DNA from: Actinomadura sp. KC06
GTDB lineage: Bacteria > Actinomycetota > Actinomycetes > Streptosporangiales > Streptosporangiaceae
Assembly: GCF_004348735.1 (NCBI RefSeq)
Contig: NZ_SMKT01000012.1
Span: 21,374-85,373, forward strand
Direction: 5' to 3'
DNA length: 64,000 bases
A program made the position numbers and the translations under genes. The notes under the pieces were generated by a model that saw only the letters and a list, made by a program, of their open reading frames with translations, made no database searches and was not told the DNA's origin. Positions within the stretch are counted from its first letter, which is position 1. Each line of letters begins with the position of its first letter. Positions 18,861 through 27,435 of the stretch are shown one piece after another.

Positions 18861-20063
18861 ATGTCGAGAATCATCCTGTCCAATGTCCGTGTGAACGGCG
18901 CCGGCGACCCGCAGGTCATCACCATTGCCGACGGGAAGATCCACACCGTCGGCACCGAGACCCCGGCCGACCTCGGCCCGGCCGACCACGTCGAAGACCT
19001 CGCCGGGCAGATCGTCCTGCCGGGCTTCGTCGACGGCCACGCCCACGCCGACAAGAGCCTGTGGGGCGAGCCGTGGGTCCGGCGGACGTCGGAGCCGATC
19101 ACCATGGAGCAGATGTTCGACGACCAGCTGCAACAGTGGGCGGAGACCACGACGCCGGTCGCCGCCCGGGCGCGCACCTTCCTCGACATGTGCGTCGCCT
19201 ACGGCTCGACGTCCATCAGGACCTTCACCGACGTGGCCCCGGAGATCGGGCTCGACGGCGTCCACGGGCTGCTCCAGGTGCGCGAGGAGATGGCCGATCT
19301 CACGGACCTGCAGATCGTGGCGTTTCCCCAGCTCGGCATCCTGCGGAAGCCCGGCACCGCCGAACTGCTCGAACAAGCCTTGCGGGCCGGAGCCGACGCG
19401 ATCGGCGGGCTGGACCCCGCCGGCGTCGACGGCGACGCGGCACGCCAGCTCGACATCGTCTTCGGCCTCGCCGAGAAGTACCAGGTGCCGGTGGACTTCC
19501 ACGCGCACGAGTCCGGCGAGCTCGGCATCTGGCTCATCGAGCGGATCGCCGAGCGGGTCAAGGCACTGGGCATGCAGGGCAAGGTCAGCCTCTGCGACGT
19601 GTTCAGCCTGGCCGAACCGACGCCGCCGCAGTTCGAGCGGCTGGCGTCCGTGCTCGCCGACGCGGACATCGCCGTCGCCGTCGGCGTCCACGGGCTCCTG
19701 CCGGTGCCCGACGTCAAGGCCCTGCACGCGATGGGCGTGCGGATGTGCCTCGGCTCCGACTCCGCCCGCAGCCGCTGGTCGCCTTGGGGCGAAGGCGACA
19801 TCCTCGCCAGGGCGATGTTCATGGCCTACAAGCGCTACTGGCGCAGGGACGAGGACCTGGAGTTCGCTGTCACCATGGGCACGACACTCGGCCGCGAGGT
19901 CCTCGGCGCCCCGCCGTGCGACCTCAAGCCCGGAGACGTCGCCGATCTCGTCGTCCTCCCGGGCGAGGCGATCGGCGAGATCGTCGTGGCCCCGCCGCAA
20001 CGGACGCTCGTCATGAAGCGCGGGAAGATCGTCGCCCGCTCCGGCGTCCTGGTCCGCCCATGA
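18861..20063 (+). CDS. Cytosine deaminase-like amidohydrolase
   Basis: 400 residues from ATG 18861 with AGGAG 10-15 bases upstream. Amidohydrolase superfamily, CodA-like: metal motif H-A-H in [13 protein letters not shown]-x2-E in [10 protein letters not shown], and the distal acid in [18 protein letters not shown]. The position of the CodA histidine that follows (usually S-H) reads C-D here ([12 protein letters not shown]), so one catalytic or metal-site histidine seems replaced by Asp and specificity may differ. Probable role: deamination or ring-amide hydrolysis of an imported nucleobase. It overlaps the purine phosphorylase gene by four bases. Confidence 0.85.
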   Translation: MSRIILSNVRVNGAGDPQVITIADGKIHTVGTETPADLGPADHVEDLAGQIVLPGFVDGHAHADKSLWGEPWVRRTSEPITMEQMFDDQLQQWAETTTPVAARARTFLDMCVAYGSTSIRTFTDVAPEIGLDGVHGLLQVREEMADLTDLQIVAFPQLGILRKPGTAELLEQALRAGADAIGGLDPAGVDGDAARQLDIVFGLAEKYQVPVDFHAHESGELGIWLIERIAERVKALGMQGKVSLCDVFSLAEPTPPQFERLASVLADADIAVAVGVHGLLPVPDVKALHAMGVRMCLGSDSARSRWSPWGEGDILARAMFMAYKRYWRRDEDLEFAVTMGTTLGREVLGAPPCDLKPGDVADLVVLPGEAIGEIVVAPPQRTLVMKRGKIVARSGVLVRP

Positions 20064-20854
20064 ACGCGTTCGCGCTGGCGCGGGCTGCCGCGGACGAGTT
20101 GCGCGCTCGCGCGTCCGCCGACTCCTTCGACGTCGCCTTGGTGATGGGTTCCGGCTGGGTCCCGGCCGCCGACGCCCTCGGCCAGCCGTCTACCGATGTG
20201 CTGGTCACCGAGCTGCCGGGCTTCGCGCCACCGGCCGCGGAAGGGCATGCGGGGCGGGTGCGGGTGGTGGAGGTCGCCGGGCGCCGGGCGCTGGTGTTCC
20301 TGGGCCGGACGCACCTGTACGAGGGACACGGCGTCGACGCGGTCGTCCACCCCGTCCGCACCGCCCTGGCCGCCGGAGTCACGACGATGGTGCTCACCAA
20401 CGCGGCAGGCGGCCTGCGGCCCGAACACCAGAAGGTCGGCGACCCGGTGCTGATCTGCGACCACCTGAACCTGTCAGGCGCCAACCCCCTCACCGGCGCG
20501 ACCTTCCTGGACCTGACCGAGGCCTACTCCGGACGGCTGCGGACCCTGGCCAAAGAGGTCGACCCGACACTGGCCGAAGGCGTGTACGCGGCGTTCCGCG
20601 GCCCGACCTATGAGACACCCGCCGAGATCCGGATGCTGCGCACCCTCGGCGCGGACCTGATCGGCATGTCCACCGTCCTGGAGACCATCGAAGCCCGCCG
20701 CGGCGACGCCGACGTGCTGGGCATCTCCCTGATCACCAACATCGCGGCCGGACTGGCCGGCGAACCCCTCGACCACGAAGAGGTCCTGGCCACCGGACGC
20801 GCCTCCGCCGGACGCATGGGCGCCCTCCTGGCCACCGTCCTGGCGAAACTGTGA
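20060..20854 (+). CDS. punA: Purine-nucleoside phosphorylase, trimeric class
   Basis: 264 residues; ATG 20060 overlaps the amidohydrolase stop. It converts purine nucleosides plus phosphate into free base and ribose-1-phosphate. Class II (PNP/MTAP) features: ALVMGSGW phosphate loop, [15 protein letters not shown], the [11 protein letters not shown] block, [23 protein letters not shown], and base-binding [10 protein letters not shown] with the Asn of N-A-A-G-L. In context it completes nucleoside salvage with the importer and amidohydrolase. Last gene of the operon; the next gene is convergent. Confidence 0.9.
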   Translation: MNAFALARAAADELRARASADSFDVALVMGSGWVPAADALGQPSTDVLVTELPGFAPPAAEGHAGRVRVVEVAGRRALVFLGRTHLYEGHGVDAVVHPVRTALAAGVTTMVLTNAAGGLRPEHQKVGDPVLICDHLNLSGANPLTGATFLDLTEAYSGRLRTLAKEVDPTLAEGVYAAFRGPTYETPAEIRMLRTLGADLIGMSTVLETIEARRGDADVLGISLITNIAAGLAGEPLDHEEVLATGRASAGRMGALLATVLAKL

Positions 20855-20908
20855 GCGACCTGCGCCGCGCCATCCTGCGGGCGTTCCGACTCGTCGCGGG
20901 GACCGGCG

Positions 20909-22507
20909 CTAGTCGTCTGTTTCTTCTGGACGGCGTTGCTCGGCTGTGTGGGCTATGCCCTGGCACATTCCTCCGAAGATTCGGTCGTGGAATGGCCGGA
21001 ATGTCCACCAGTACGCGTGGCCCGCCAGCCCTCTGGGGTGGAACAGGGCCCGTTGCGTGAGGACGGTGTGGGAGCCGTCCCGGTGGACGCCGAACTCCAG
21101 CCAGGCGAGGCCGGGGAGCCGCATCTCCGCCCTCAACCGCAGCAGCCGTCCCGTCTCGTTCTCCTCCACCCGCCAGAAGTCCACCGTCTCCCCGACGCGC
21201 AACCGGCGCGGGTCCCGGCGGCCGCGTCGCAGCCCGACGCCGCCGACCAGCCGGTCCAGGGCACCGCGGACGCGCCAGGCGATCGGGAACGAATACCAGC
21301 CGCGTTCCCCGCCGATTCCTTCGACGACCTCCCACAACCGCTCGGGCGTCGCGTCCGTCCGGCAGGATCGCTCGTCGGTGTAGAGGCTGCCGCCCGCCCA
21401 GTCCGGGTCGGTCGGCAGCGGGTCGCTGGGCGCTCCCGGTGTGCTCGCCGACGACCACCGCGTGGCGACGTCGGCCTCGCGGACCCGGCGCAGCGCCAAC
21501 GCCACCGAACGCTCGAAACCGACCGGTCCTCCGGGCGGCGGAGGAAGATGCTCGGCGATGTCGTTCTCGGCGCAGACCACTTCGTTGCGCAGCGATTCCA
21601 CCAGCGGGCGCGCGAGACCGCCGGGCACGGGGGTGATGGCTCCCACCCATAGGCTCGACAGCTGCGGGCTCAGCACCGGGACCGGAACGATGATCCGGTG
21701 CCTGAGCCCGGCCTCGGCGGCGTAGCGGCGCATCATGTCGGCGTAGGTGAGGATGTCCGGGCCGCCGATGTCGAACCCGCGGTTCACGTCCGCGGGAAGG
21801 TCGGCGGCGGCCACCAGGTAGTGCAGCACGTCCCGGATCGCGATCGGCTGGATGCGCGTGTGGACCCACCGGGGCGTGACCATCACCGGCAGCCGCTCGG
21901 TCAGGTACCGCAGCATCTCGAACGACGCCGAACCCGAGCCGATGATCACAGCGGCCCGCAGCCACACCGCCGGGACTCCGCTGCCGAGCATGATCTCGCC
22001 GACCTCGGCACGCGACCGCAGGTGCGGGGACAGTTCCTCCTCGGGGTCCATGCCGCCGAGATAGACCAGGCGCGCGATCTCCGCCTCCCGCGCCGCGTCG
22101 GCGAAGGTGCGCGCCGCCCGGCGGTCGGCGTCCGCGAAGCCGCCCTTGCCGCCGATCGCATGGATCAGGTAATAGGCGACGTCGACTCCGTCCAGAGCGC
22201 GCCGGGTGGACGCGGAATCGGTGGCATCGGCCTCGACGATCTCCACGTGTCCGGCCCAGGGGTGATCACGCAACCGCCGGGCCGAGCGGGCCATGCACCG
22301 CACCCGGTGGCCGGCGTCCAGCAGCTCCGGCACGAGCCGGCCGCCGATGTAGCCACTGGCGCCGGTCACCAGGCACAACCGTTGCTCTGCGGCGCCCGCG
22401 TCCGCCTCCTGGCGAGTTCCTTCTAGGACGATCGCGTCGCCGCCGAGTGCACCGCCCGGGCGGTGGACGGCGAAGCCATGTCGATCGGGTTCTGCGGGCA
22501 TGTCCAT
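20909..22507 (-). CDS. SDR/NmrA-like oxidoreductase with DUF2867 domain
   Basis: 532 residues. Residues 42-330 are an atypical short-chain dehydrogenase/NmrA domain with NAD(P) loop TGASGYIGGRL and VDVAYYLIHAIGG. Residues 365-515 match DUF2867 (LWEVVEGIGGERGWYSFP, then RRDPRRLRVGETVDFWRVEE, then YWWTFRPFHDRIFGGM). Proteins of this build are common in actinobacteria and act in the cytosol on unknown substrates. ATG 22501 has better ribosome-binding-site spacing (CGGAG six bases away) than ATG 22507. It lies 66 bp beyond the oxoprolinase operon and may be read with it or alone. Confidence 0.85.
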   Translation of the reverse strand: MDMPAEPDRHGFAVHRPGGALGGDAIVLEGTRQEADAGAAEQRLCLVTGASGYIGGRLVPELLDAGHRVRCMARSARRLRDHPWAGHVEIVEADATDSASTRRALDGVDVAYYLIHAIGGKGGFADADRRAARTFADAAREAEIARLVYLGGMDPEEELSPHLRSRAEVGEIMLGSGVPAVWLRAAVIIGSGSASFEMLRYLTERLPVMVTPRWVHTRIQPIAIRDVLHYLVAAADLPADVNRGFDIGGPDILTYADMMRRYAAEAGLRHRIIVPVPVLSPQLSSLWVGAITPVPGGLARPLVESLRNEVVCAENDIAEHLPPPPGGPVGFERSVALALRRVREADVATRWSSASTPGAPSDPLPTDPDWAGGSLYTDERSCRTDATPERLWEVVEGIGGERGWYSFPIAWRVRGALDRLVGGVGLRRGRRDPRRLRVGETVDFWRVEENETGRLLRLRAEMRLPGLAWLEFGVHRDGSHTVLTQRALFHPRGLAGHAYWWTFRPFHDRIFGGMCQGIAHTAEQRRPEETDD

Positions 22508-22573
22508 CTCCGGGTTGACCAGGTATTTCTCATGCCTACCCGTCCCGGCGGCGGGTACCGCGAGGCACAGGCT

Positions 22574-23467
22574 TTATTGCCAGCGTTGGCTGGGCCTGGA
22601 CGTCGTGAGGCGGAAGCGGAGGGTGTCGCCGGGGACGAGTTGCGCCGCACTCGGGAGGCTCGCCGTCGTGACGACGGCGATGACCGGGTAGCCGCCCGTC
22701 GTGGGGTGGTCGTTGAGGAAGAGGATCGGCAGGCCGGTGGGTGGCACCTGAAGCGCGCCGGTCATCATGCCCTCTGAGGGCAGCTCGGTGGTTTCGCGCC
22801 GGGTCAGGGCAGGGCCGCTGAGCCTGATGCCGATCCGGTTGGCTTCACTGGTGACCGTGTACTCGTTGCTGGTCAGCAGGGTCAGGGCTTGTGGGATGAA
22901 CCAGTCGTCGCGGGGGCCCGGGACGATGTCCAGCGTCGGTGTCGGTGCTGGGCCGGGGACAGGTGCGATGTCCACGTTGAGCGCGGCCGCGGTCGATGGT
23001 CCGAGTGGCAGTCTTGTGCCGTTCCGCAGGGGCGGTGGGCCGAGTCCGGACATCAGGTCTGTCGACCGGCTGCCCAGTACCGGCGGAACGTCGATGCCGC
23101 CGGAGATCGCAAGGTAGGTGCGCAGGCCGCGGCAGGATGGGCGCTCGAGCCGCAGGATCTGGCCTGGCCGGGCGAAGTGGGGGGCGTTCGCTGCCAGGGG
23201 CGTGTCGTCCAGTCGCGCGGGCGGTTCGGCTCCGGTGAGCGCGAGCCAGCGTCCGGTGGTGAATTCGGCGATGAGGCCGCCGAGGGTGATTTCCAGGGCG
23301 GCGGTGTTCTCGGGGTTGCCGACCAGGCGGTTGGCCAGCTTCAGTGCGGAGGGATCGGCCGCTCCGGAGGGTGGGACGCCGAGCGACGCGTGGCCGGGTC
23401 GGCCGAGGTCCTGCACCAGTGTCAGAGTGCCGGGGTGGTGTATCAGCAGTTCTCGCCGCGGGTTCAT
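22574..23467 (-). CDS. pxpC: 5-oxoprolinase subunit C-like (biotin-dependent carboxyltransferase family)
   Basis: 297 residues; ATG 23467 overlaps the pxpB stop. AHS2/KipA-type domain: VQDLGRPGHASLGVPPSGAA, then ALTGAEPPARLDD, then YLAISGGIDVPPVLGSRST, then SNEYTVTSEANRIGIRLSGP. With PxpA and PxpB it forms the prokaryotic ATP-dependent 5-oxoprolinase that opens pyroglutamate to glutamate; KipA/KipI relatives of PxpC/B also act in other amide hydrolyses. Last gene of a nine-gene run that starts at 30205, or ten counting the regulator. Confidence 0.9.
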   Translation of the reverse strand: MNPRRELLIHHPGTLTLVQDLGRPGHASLGVPPSGAADPSALKLANRLVGNPENTAALEITLGGLIAEFTTGRWLALTGAEPPARLDDTPLAANAPHFARPGQILRLERPSCRGLRTYLAISGGIDVPPVLGSRSTDLMSGLGPPPLRNGTRLPLGPSTAAALNVDIAPVPGPAPTPTLDIVPGPRDDWFIPQALTLLTSNEYTVTSEANRIGIRLSGPALTRRETTELPSEGMMTGALQVPPTGLPILFLNDHPTTGGYPVIAVVTTASLPSAAQLVPGDTLRFRLTTSRPSQRWQ

Positions 23468-24099
23468 CGGATCGGGTCGAATTGGACGGTGGTGCCTGGG
23501 GTGAGCAGCGCAGGGGGGTGCTGTTCCACGTCCCACAGTGCCGAGTCGGTGGTGCCGAGCAGGTGCCAACCGCCCGGTGACGAGCACGGATAGACGCCTG
23601 TGTATTCGCTGGCCATGGCCAGGGAGCCCGCCGGGACGCAGGTACGCGGGCTCTCTCGTCGAGGGAGGTGGAGTGCGGGGTCGAGGCCGGTGAGGTAGGC
23701 GAATCCGGGGACGAGCCCGAGGAACGCGGTCGCATAGGTGCGGCGGCTGTGTCTGGCGATCACCTCTTCGATGGACATTCCGCACCGTGCGGCGACTTCG
23801 GCCAGATCGGCGCCGTCATAGCGCACCGGCAACCTGACGGTTCTCTCCGTCAGCTGTGTGGCTGTCGTGTCCATCGGCTTCCGGGCGCGCTGGACGGCTA
23901 TGCCCAAGGCCCGGCTTCGGCCCTGTTCAGCAATCAGGAGGACGGTCCGGGCACCGGGCACCACATCGACGATGCCTTCCACGGGGTGACGCACCAAGTC
24001 GGCGTGGACGCGCCGTACAGACTCAGGACCGTCCAGATCGAGAAGCACGGCACGGTCGCCGACCGGGTGAGCGGCGCAGATCACGGGGTCGTGGTTCAC
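23464..24099 (-). CDS. pxpB: 5-oxoprolinase subunit B-like (AHS1/KipI family)
   Basis: 211 residues from GTG 24099, inside the stop of the upstream RraA gene (GTGA). AHS1 features: AHPVGDRAVLLDLDG, RVHADLVRHPVEGIVDVVPG, IEEVIARHSRRTYATAFLGL, VPGFAYLTGLDPALHLPRR, and SPGGWHLLGTT. It partners PxpC, encoded in a four-base overlap. Unusually, pxpA is separated from pxpBC by five other genes of the same operon. Confidence 0.9.
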   Translation of the reverse strand: MNHDPVICAAHPVGDRAVLLDLDGPESVRRVHADLVRHPVEGIVDVVPGARTVLLIAEQGRSRALGIAVQRARKPMDTTATQLTERTVRLPVRYDGADLAEVAARCGMSIEEVIARHSRRTYATAFLGLVPGFAYLTGLDPALHLPRRESPRTCVPAGSLAMASEYTGVYPCSSPGGWHLLGTTDSALWDVEQHPPALLTPGTTVQFDPIR

Positions 24100-24743
24100 C
24101 GCCGCGTCTGCAGGTGGTGGTAGCCGACGGCGGCGCGGGCGTCCCGCAGGGACGCGCCGTTCACGATCTGTTCCCGGATGGCCTGCTCTGCTCGGGCGAT
24201 GTCCATCGCGTACCGCAGGACCTCCTCGGCCCTGGAGGCGGGGACGGCGAGGACTCCGTCGGCGTCCCCGACGAGCAGATCGCCCGGCTCTATGCGGACT
24301 CCGCCGCAGTTGACGGGGCCCTGGACGTCCTCGACCTGGACCCGGTCCTTGCCCGTGCGCATCCACCGGTGCCGAGAGAAGATCGGATAGCCCGTCTCCA
24401 GGGCGACGTCGGTGTCGCGGCAGGTCCCGTTGACGACCGTACCGCCCAGCCGCCGGCGGTGGGCGGTCAGCGTGAGCAGGTCGCCCCAGACGGTGACGTC
24501 CGCGCGTCCTTGGTTGTCGAGTACGACGACAGAGCCCGGCGGTACCTCGTCGATGTAGTCGCCGACCGTGCCCGCGTCCTGGCCGACCGGACCGTACCGG
24601 ACCGTGAAAGCAGGGCCGAGGAGCCGGAAGGACGGTTCGAGCGGCGCGATCGCGGGGATCTGCCCCGCGATCCCGGCACGGTCGAGCGCGTCGGAGACCG
24701 TGCTGGTGCCGAGATCGCGCCATTCGCGCTGGTCGATGGCCAT
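24096..24743 (-). CDS. RraA/HMG-aldolase family protein (paralogue 1)
   Basis: 215 residues from ATG 24743, directly abutting the M20 peptidase stop. The family includes the RNase E inhibitor RraA and class II pyruvate aldolases (4-hydroxy-4-methyl-2-oxoglutarate aldolase). The aldolase motif D-x20-R-D is intact (D88, R109, D110), so this copy is the best candidate for a working Mg-dependent aldolase. The core reads SVVVLDNQGRADVTVWGDLL and GDLLVGDADGVLAVPA. One of three paralogues in the operon; in context it probably splits a hydroxy-2-oxo acid. Confidence 0.85.
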   Translation of the reverse strand: MAIDQREWRDLGTSTVSDALDRAGIAGQIPAIAPLEPSFRLLGPAFTVRYGPVGQDAGTVGDYIDEVPPGSVVVLDNQGRADVTVWGDLLTLTAHRRRLGGTVVNGTCRDTDVALETGYPIFSRHRWMRTGKDRVQVEDVQGPVNCGGVRIEPGDLLVGDADGVLAVPASRAEEVLRYAMDIARAEQAIREQIVNGASLRDARAAVGYHHLQTRR

Positions 24744-26141
24744 CTAGTTCTCGCTTCCCAGGTCCGACCACAGATGGGCGACCGCCTCGGCTGCCTTGAG
24801 GAGCAACGGCATCTCGGTCTTCTCGTTCGGCCCGTGGTAGTTGTCATCGGGAAGGGTGACCGCCAGGAAGACGACGGCGGCGTCCAGCACCTCGGCCAGG
24901 GTGGCGGACGGGCCGGACCCGCCCTCGCGCGTGTAGAGCACCTGACGGTCGAAGGCCCGCTCCAGAGACCGGGTCACCGCTTCCAAGGCCGGGTGGTCGA
25001 GTGGGGTGAGACAGGGCATGGTCCCCTCCCCGAAGAACTCCACGTCGACGGCGATGCCCGGCGGAGCCTGTTCTCGCAGCCAGCGGCGGAAGGACTCCCG
25101 CACCTCGGCCGGTTCCTGGTCGGCGACCAGGCGGAAGGAGACCTTGGCGTGGGCCTCGCGCGGGATGATCGTCTTCATGCCGGGGCCGGTGTGGCCGCCC
25201 CACATGCCGTTGACCTCGGCGGTCGGCCGGGCCCAGACGCGTTCGAGGGTGGTGAAGCCTTCTTCGCCGTGGGCTGCGCGGGAACGGGCGGTGGACAGCC
25301 ATTCCCGTTCGTCGAAAGGAAGCTTGGCGAAAAGGTCGCGTTCGGTGTCGGTGAGTTCGATGACGCGGTCGTAGAAGCCGGGGATGGTGACCCGGGATCG
25401 GCTGTCGTGCAGTCCGCCCAGGACCCGGCACAGTTCGGTGAGCGGGTTGGGGATCGCGCCTCCGAAGGAACCGGAATGGACTTCGTCGGCGGGCCCGCGG
25501 AAAGAGACCTGTGCGGCGACCATGCCGCGCATTCCAGTACAGGTGGTCGGGACGTCGGCCGACCACATCGCGGAGTCGGAGTTGACCACCAGGTCGCACG
25601 CCAGCCGGTCGGCGTGCCGCCGGACCAGTGCTTCGAAATGCGGCGACCCAGCTTCCTCTTCGCCTTCGATGAGCAGTTTCACGGTGACGGCCGGCGCTGT
25701 CCGGCCGGTGGCCGCCAGGTGCGCGCGGATTCCGAGCGCGTGAAAGAGCACCTGCCCTTTGTCGTCGGACGCACCCCGCGCGTACATGCGGTCCCCGGTC
25801 ACGGTGGGGGTGAAGGGCGCCGTGTCCCAGGCCTCGACGGGATCGACCGGTTGGACGTCATGGTGCCCGTAGACCAGGACCGTCCGGGCCGACGGCAGGG
25901 AGGCGGGCCACTCCGCGTACACGGCCGGATGGCCGCCGGTCGGCCATATCTCCACGATCGGGAAGCCCGCCCACCGCAGGGCGGTCGCGAGCCACTCCGC
26001 CGACCGCCGGACGTCGTCCGCATGGTGCGGGTCGCTGGAAATGGACGGAATCGCGAGCCATTCCGCGAGATCGGCGAAGAAGGCTTCGCTTCCGGCCGCG
26101 ATATAGGAACGCACGGCCTCAGGTGCTGTCATGGTCGTCAT
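24744..26141 (-). CDS. M20 family metallopeptidase (dipeptidase)
   Basis: 465 residues. ATG 26141 is used, overlapping the upstream RraA stop; ATG 26132 is possible. M20/CNDP-type dinuclear zinc peptidase: YGHHDVQPVDP (zinc His and Asp), RGASDDKGQV (bridging Asp), LIEGEEEAGSP (catalytic and zinc Glu), SDSAMW, and a terminal DDNYHGPNE zinc His. The lid/dimerisation domain spans about residues 195-385. Family members cleave dipeptides or N-acylated amino acids in the cytosol, so it may release the amino acid handled by the neighbouring oxoprolinase, transaminase and aldolases. Confidence 0.9.
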   Translation of the reverse strand: MTTMTAPEAVRSYIAAGSEAFFADLAEWLAIPSISSDPHHADDVRRSAEWLATALRWAGFPIVEIWPTGGHPAVYAEWPASLPSARTVLVYGHHDVQPVDPVEAWDTAPFTPTVTGDRMYARGASDDKGQVLFHALGIRAHLAATGRTAPAVTVKLLIEGEEEAGSPHFEALVRRHADRLACDLVVNSDSAMWSADVPTTCTGMRGMVAAQVSFRGPADEVHSGSFGGAIPNPLTELCRVLGGLHDSRSRVTIPGFYDRVIELTDTERDLFAKLPFDEREWLSTARSRAAHGEEGFTTLERVWARPTAEVNGMWGGHTGPGMKTIIPREAHAKVSFRLVADQEPAEVRESFRRWLREQAPPGIAVDVEFFGEGTMPCLTPLDHPALEAVTRSLERAFDRQVLYTREGGSGPSATLAEVLDAAVVFLAVTLPDDNYHGPNEKTEMPLLLKAAEAVAHLWSDLGSEN

Positions 26142-26836
26142 GTCCTCTCGTGGCGGTGGGGCCGCGCCTGGATGGCGCCCTCGTAGGCGGCGCCCATGAC
26201 CTGGCTCATCGCGACGCCGTCCTGAACGGCCGCCGCCATGGCGGCCTCCTTTTCGGCGAGCCTCTCGGCCGTGTCCAGGACCCTGCCGGCCACCGACGCG
26301 GGGACGATCACAACGCCGGAGCCGTCGGCGCGGACCAGGTCGCCGGGGGCGACCGTGACGCCCTGGACGTCGATCTCGCAGTTCCAGCCGCGTTCCACGA
26401 CCGTTCCGCGAGCCGACCGCGGCGTGACGGCGGCGGCGTGCACGGCGAGGCCCAGTTCGTGGATCTCGTCGACGTCTCGTACCGCGCCGTCGACCACGAT
26501 TCCGGCGACCCCGGCCCGCACCGCGCCCCGGCTGAGGATTCCGCCCCAGCCCGCCACGCTGGTCATCCCGTGGTGGGCCACAACGATGACGGTGCCGGGG
26601 GCGGCGGCGTCCAGGGCGGCGGTCCCGAGATGGCGGACGGCCGCGGTCGCGGACCCGGCCGGGTCGGCGGAACCGGCCGGGCCCAGGTCGACGGTGACGG
26701 CGCGTCCGGCGAAGGAGCGGCCCGCGATGACGGGGACGAGGCCGGACGGCACGCCCGGGACCGATTCGGCGGCGAGCGCATCGCTGAGCAGGCAGGTGTC
26801 CAGCCTGGACAGCCTGCCGACATCGTGATCGGTCAT
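26138..26836 (-). CDS. RraA/HMG-aldolase family protein (paralogue 2)
   Basis: 232 residues from ATG 26836, overlapping paralogue 3. RraA fold: VIVVAHHGMTSVAGWGGILS, GIVVDGAVRDVDEIHELGL, VAPGDLVRADGSGVVIVPA. The distal R-D of the aldolase motif is kept (R120, D121) but the upstream acidic residue is G99, so D-x20-R-D is broken. This copy may have another reaction or a partner role, perhaps in a hetero-oligomer with its paralogues. Confidence 0.8.
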   Translation of the reverse strand: MTDHDVGRLSRLDTCLLSDALAAESVPGVPSGLVPVIAGRSFAGRAVTVDLGPAGSADPAGSATAAVRHLGTAALDAAAPGTVIVVAHHGMTSVAGWGGILSRGAVRAGVAGIVVDGAVRDVDEIHELGLAVHAAAVTPRSARGTVVERGWNCEIDVQGVTVAPGDLVRADGSGVVIVPASVAGRVLDTAERLAEKEAAMAAAVQDGVAMSQVMGAAYEGAIQARPHRHERT

Positions 26837-27435
26837 GCCGGGAGCCCGTAGATGCCGAGGGTGGTCTCGCCGGCTTCGAGCCGGGCGATGATCGCGGTCT
26901 CGTCCAGGTCCCGGCGGCGTGCGGCCTCGACGGTCGCGCCGGCCGCGTCCGCGGGGACGACCACCACGCCGTCGGCGTCGCCCACCGCGAGGTCGCCCGG
27001 GCGGACCAGGACATCGCCGAGTAGGACGGGCACCGCCAGCGCCCCGCCGCGTGCCGGGTCCTTGCCCGTCCCCCGGATGCACGCGCCGCTGCTGAAGACG
27101 GCGAAGTCCAGCGAAGCCAGCGCCGCGGTGTCCCGGACGCCGCCGTCGATGACCAGCCCGGCCAGGCCCCTCGCCCGGGCGGCGCGGGTCATGATCTCGC
27201 CCCAGTAGCCGAACTCGGTCAGGCCGCCGGTCTCGGCGACCAGGATCGAGCCGGGTGGGGCGGCCGCGATCGCCCGGTGGAGCCACAGGTTGTCGCCTCC
27301 CGGGCAGCGCACCGGGTAGGCGGGGCCGTAGGCCCGCATCTCGGGTGTCACGGGACGAAACCTGCCGGGCAGTGCCCCGATGCGTCCTGCCGCCTCGTGA
27401 ATGGACGCGGCTCCGGGGAACGGGGAGGTGGTCAT
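26833..27435 (-). CDS. RraA/HMG-aldolase family protein (paralogue 3)
   Basis: 200 residues from ATG 27435, which has GGAAGG upstream and overlaps the aminotransferase stop. Features: RCPGGDNLWLHRAIAAAPPG, ETGGLTEFGYWGEIMTRAA, GLVIDGGVRDTAAL, and GDLAVGDADGVVVVPAD. The motif position that is D in aldolases is E80, giving E-x20-R-D (R101, D102), a substitution that may still hold Mg. With paralogues 1 and 2 it makes three divergent copies in one operon. Confidence 0.85.
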   Translation of the reverse strand: MTTSPFPGAASIHEAAGRIGALPGRFRPVTPEMRAYGPAYPVRCPGGDNLWLHRAIAAAPPGSILVAETGGLTEFGYWGEIMTRAARARGLAGLVIDGGVRDTAALASLDFAVFSSGACIRGTGKDPARGGALAVPVLLGDVLVRPGDLAVGDADGVVVVPADAAGATVEAARRRDLDETAIIARLEAGETTLGIYGLPA

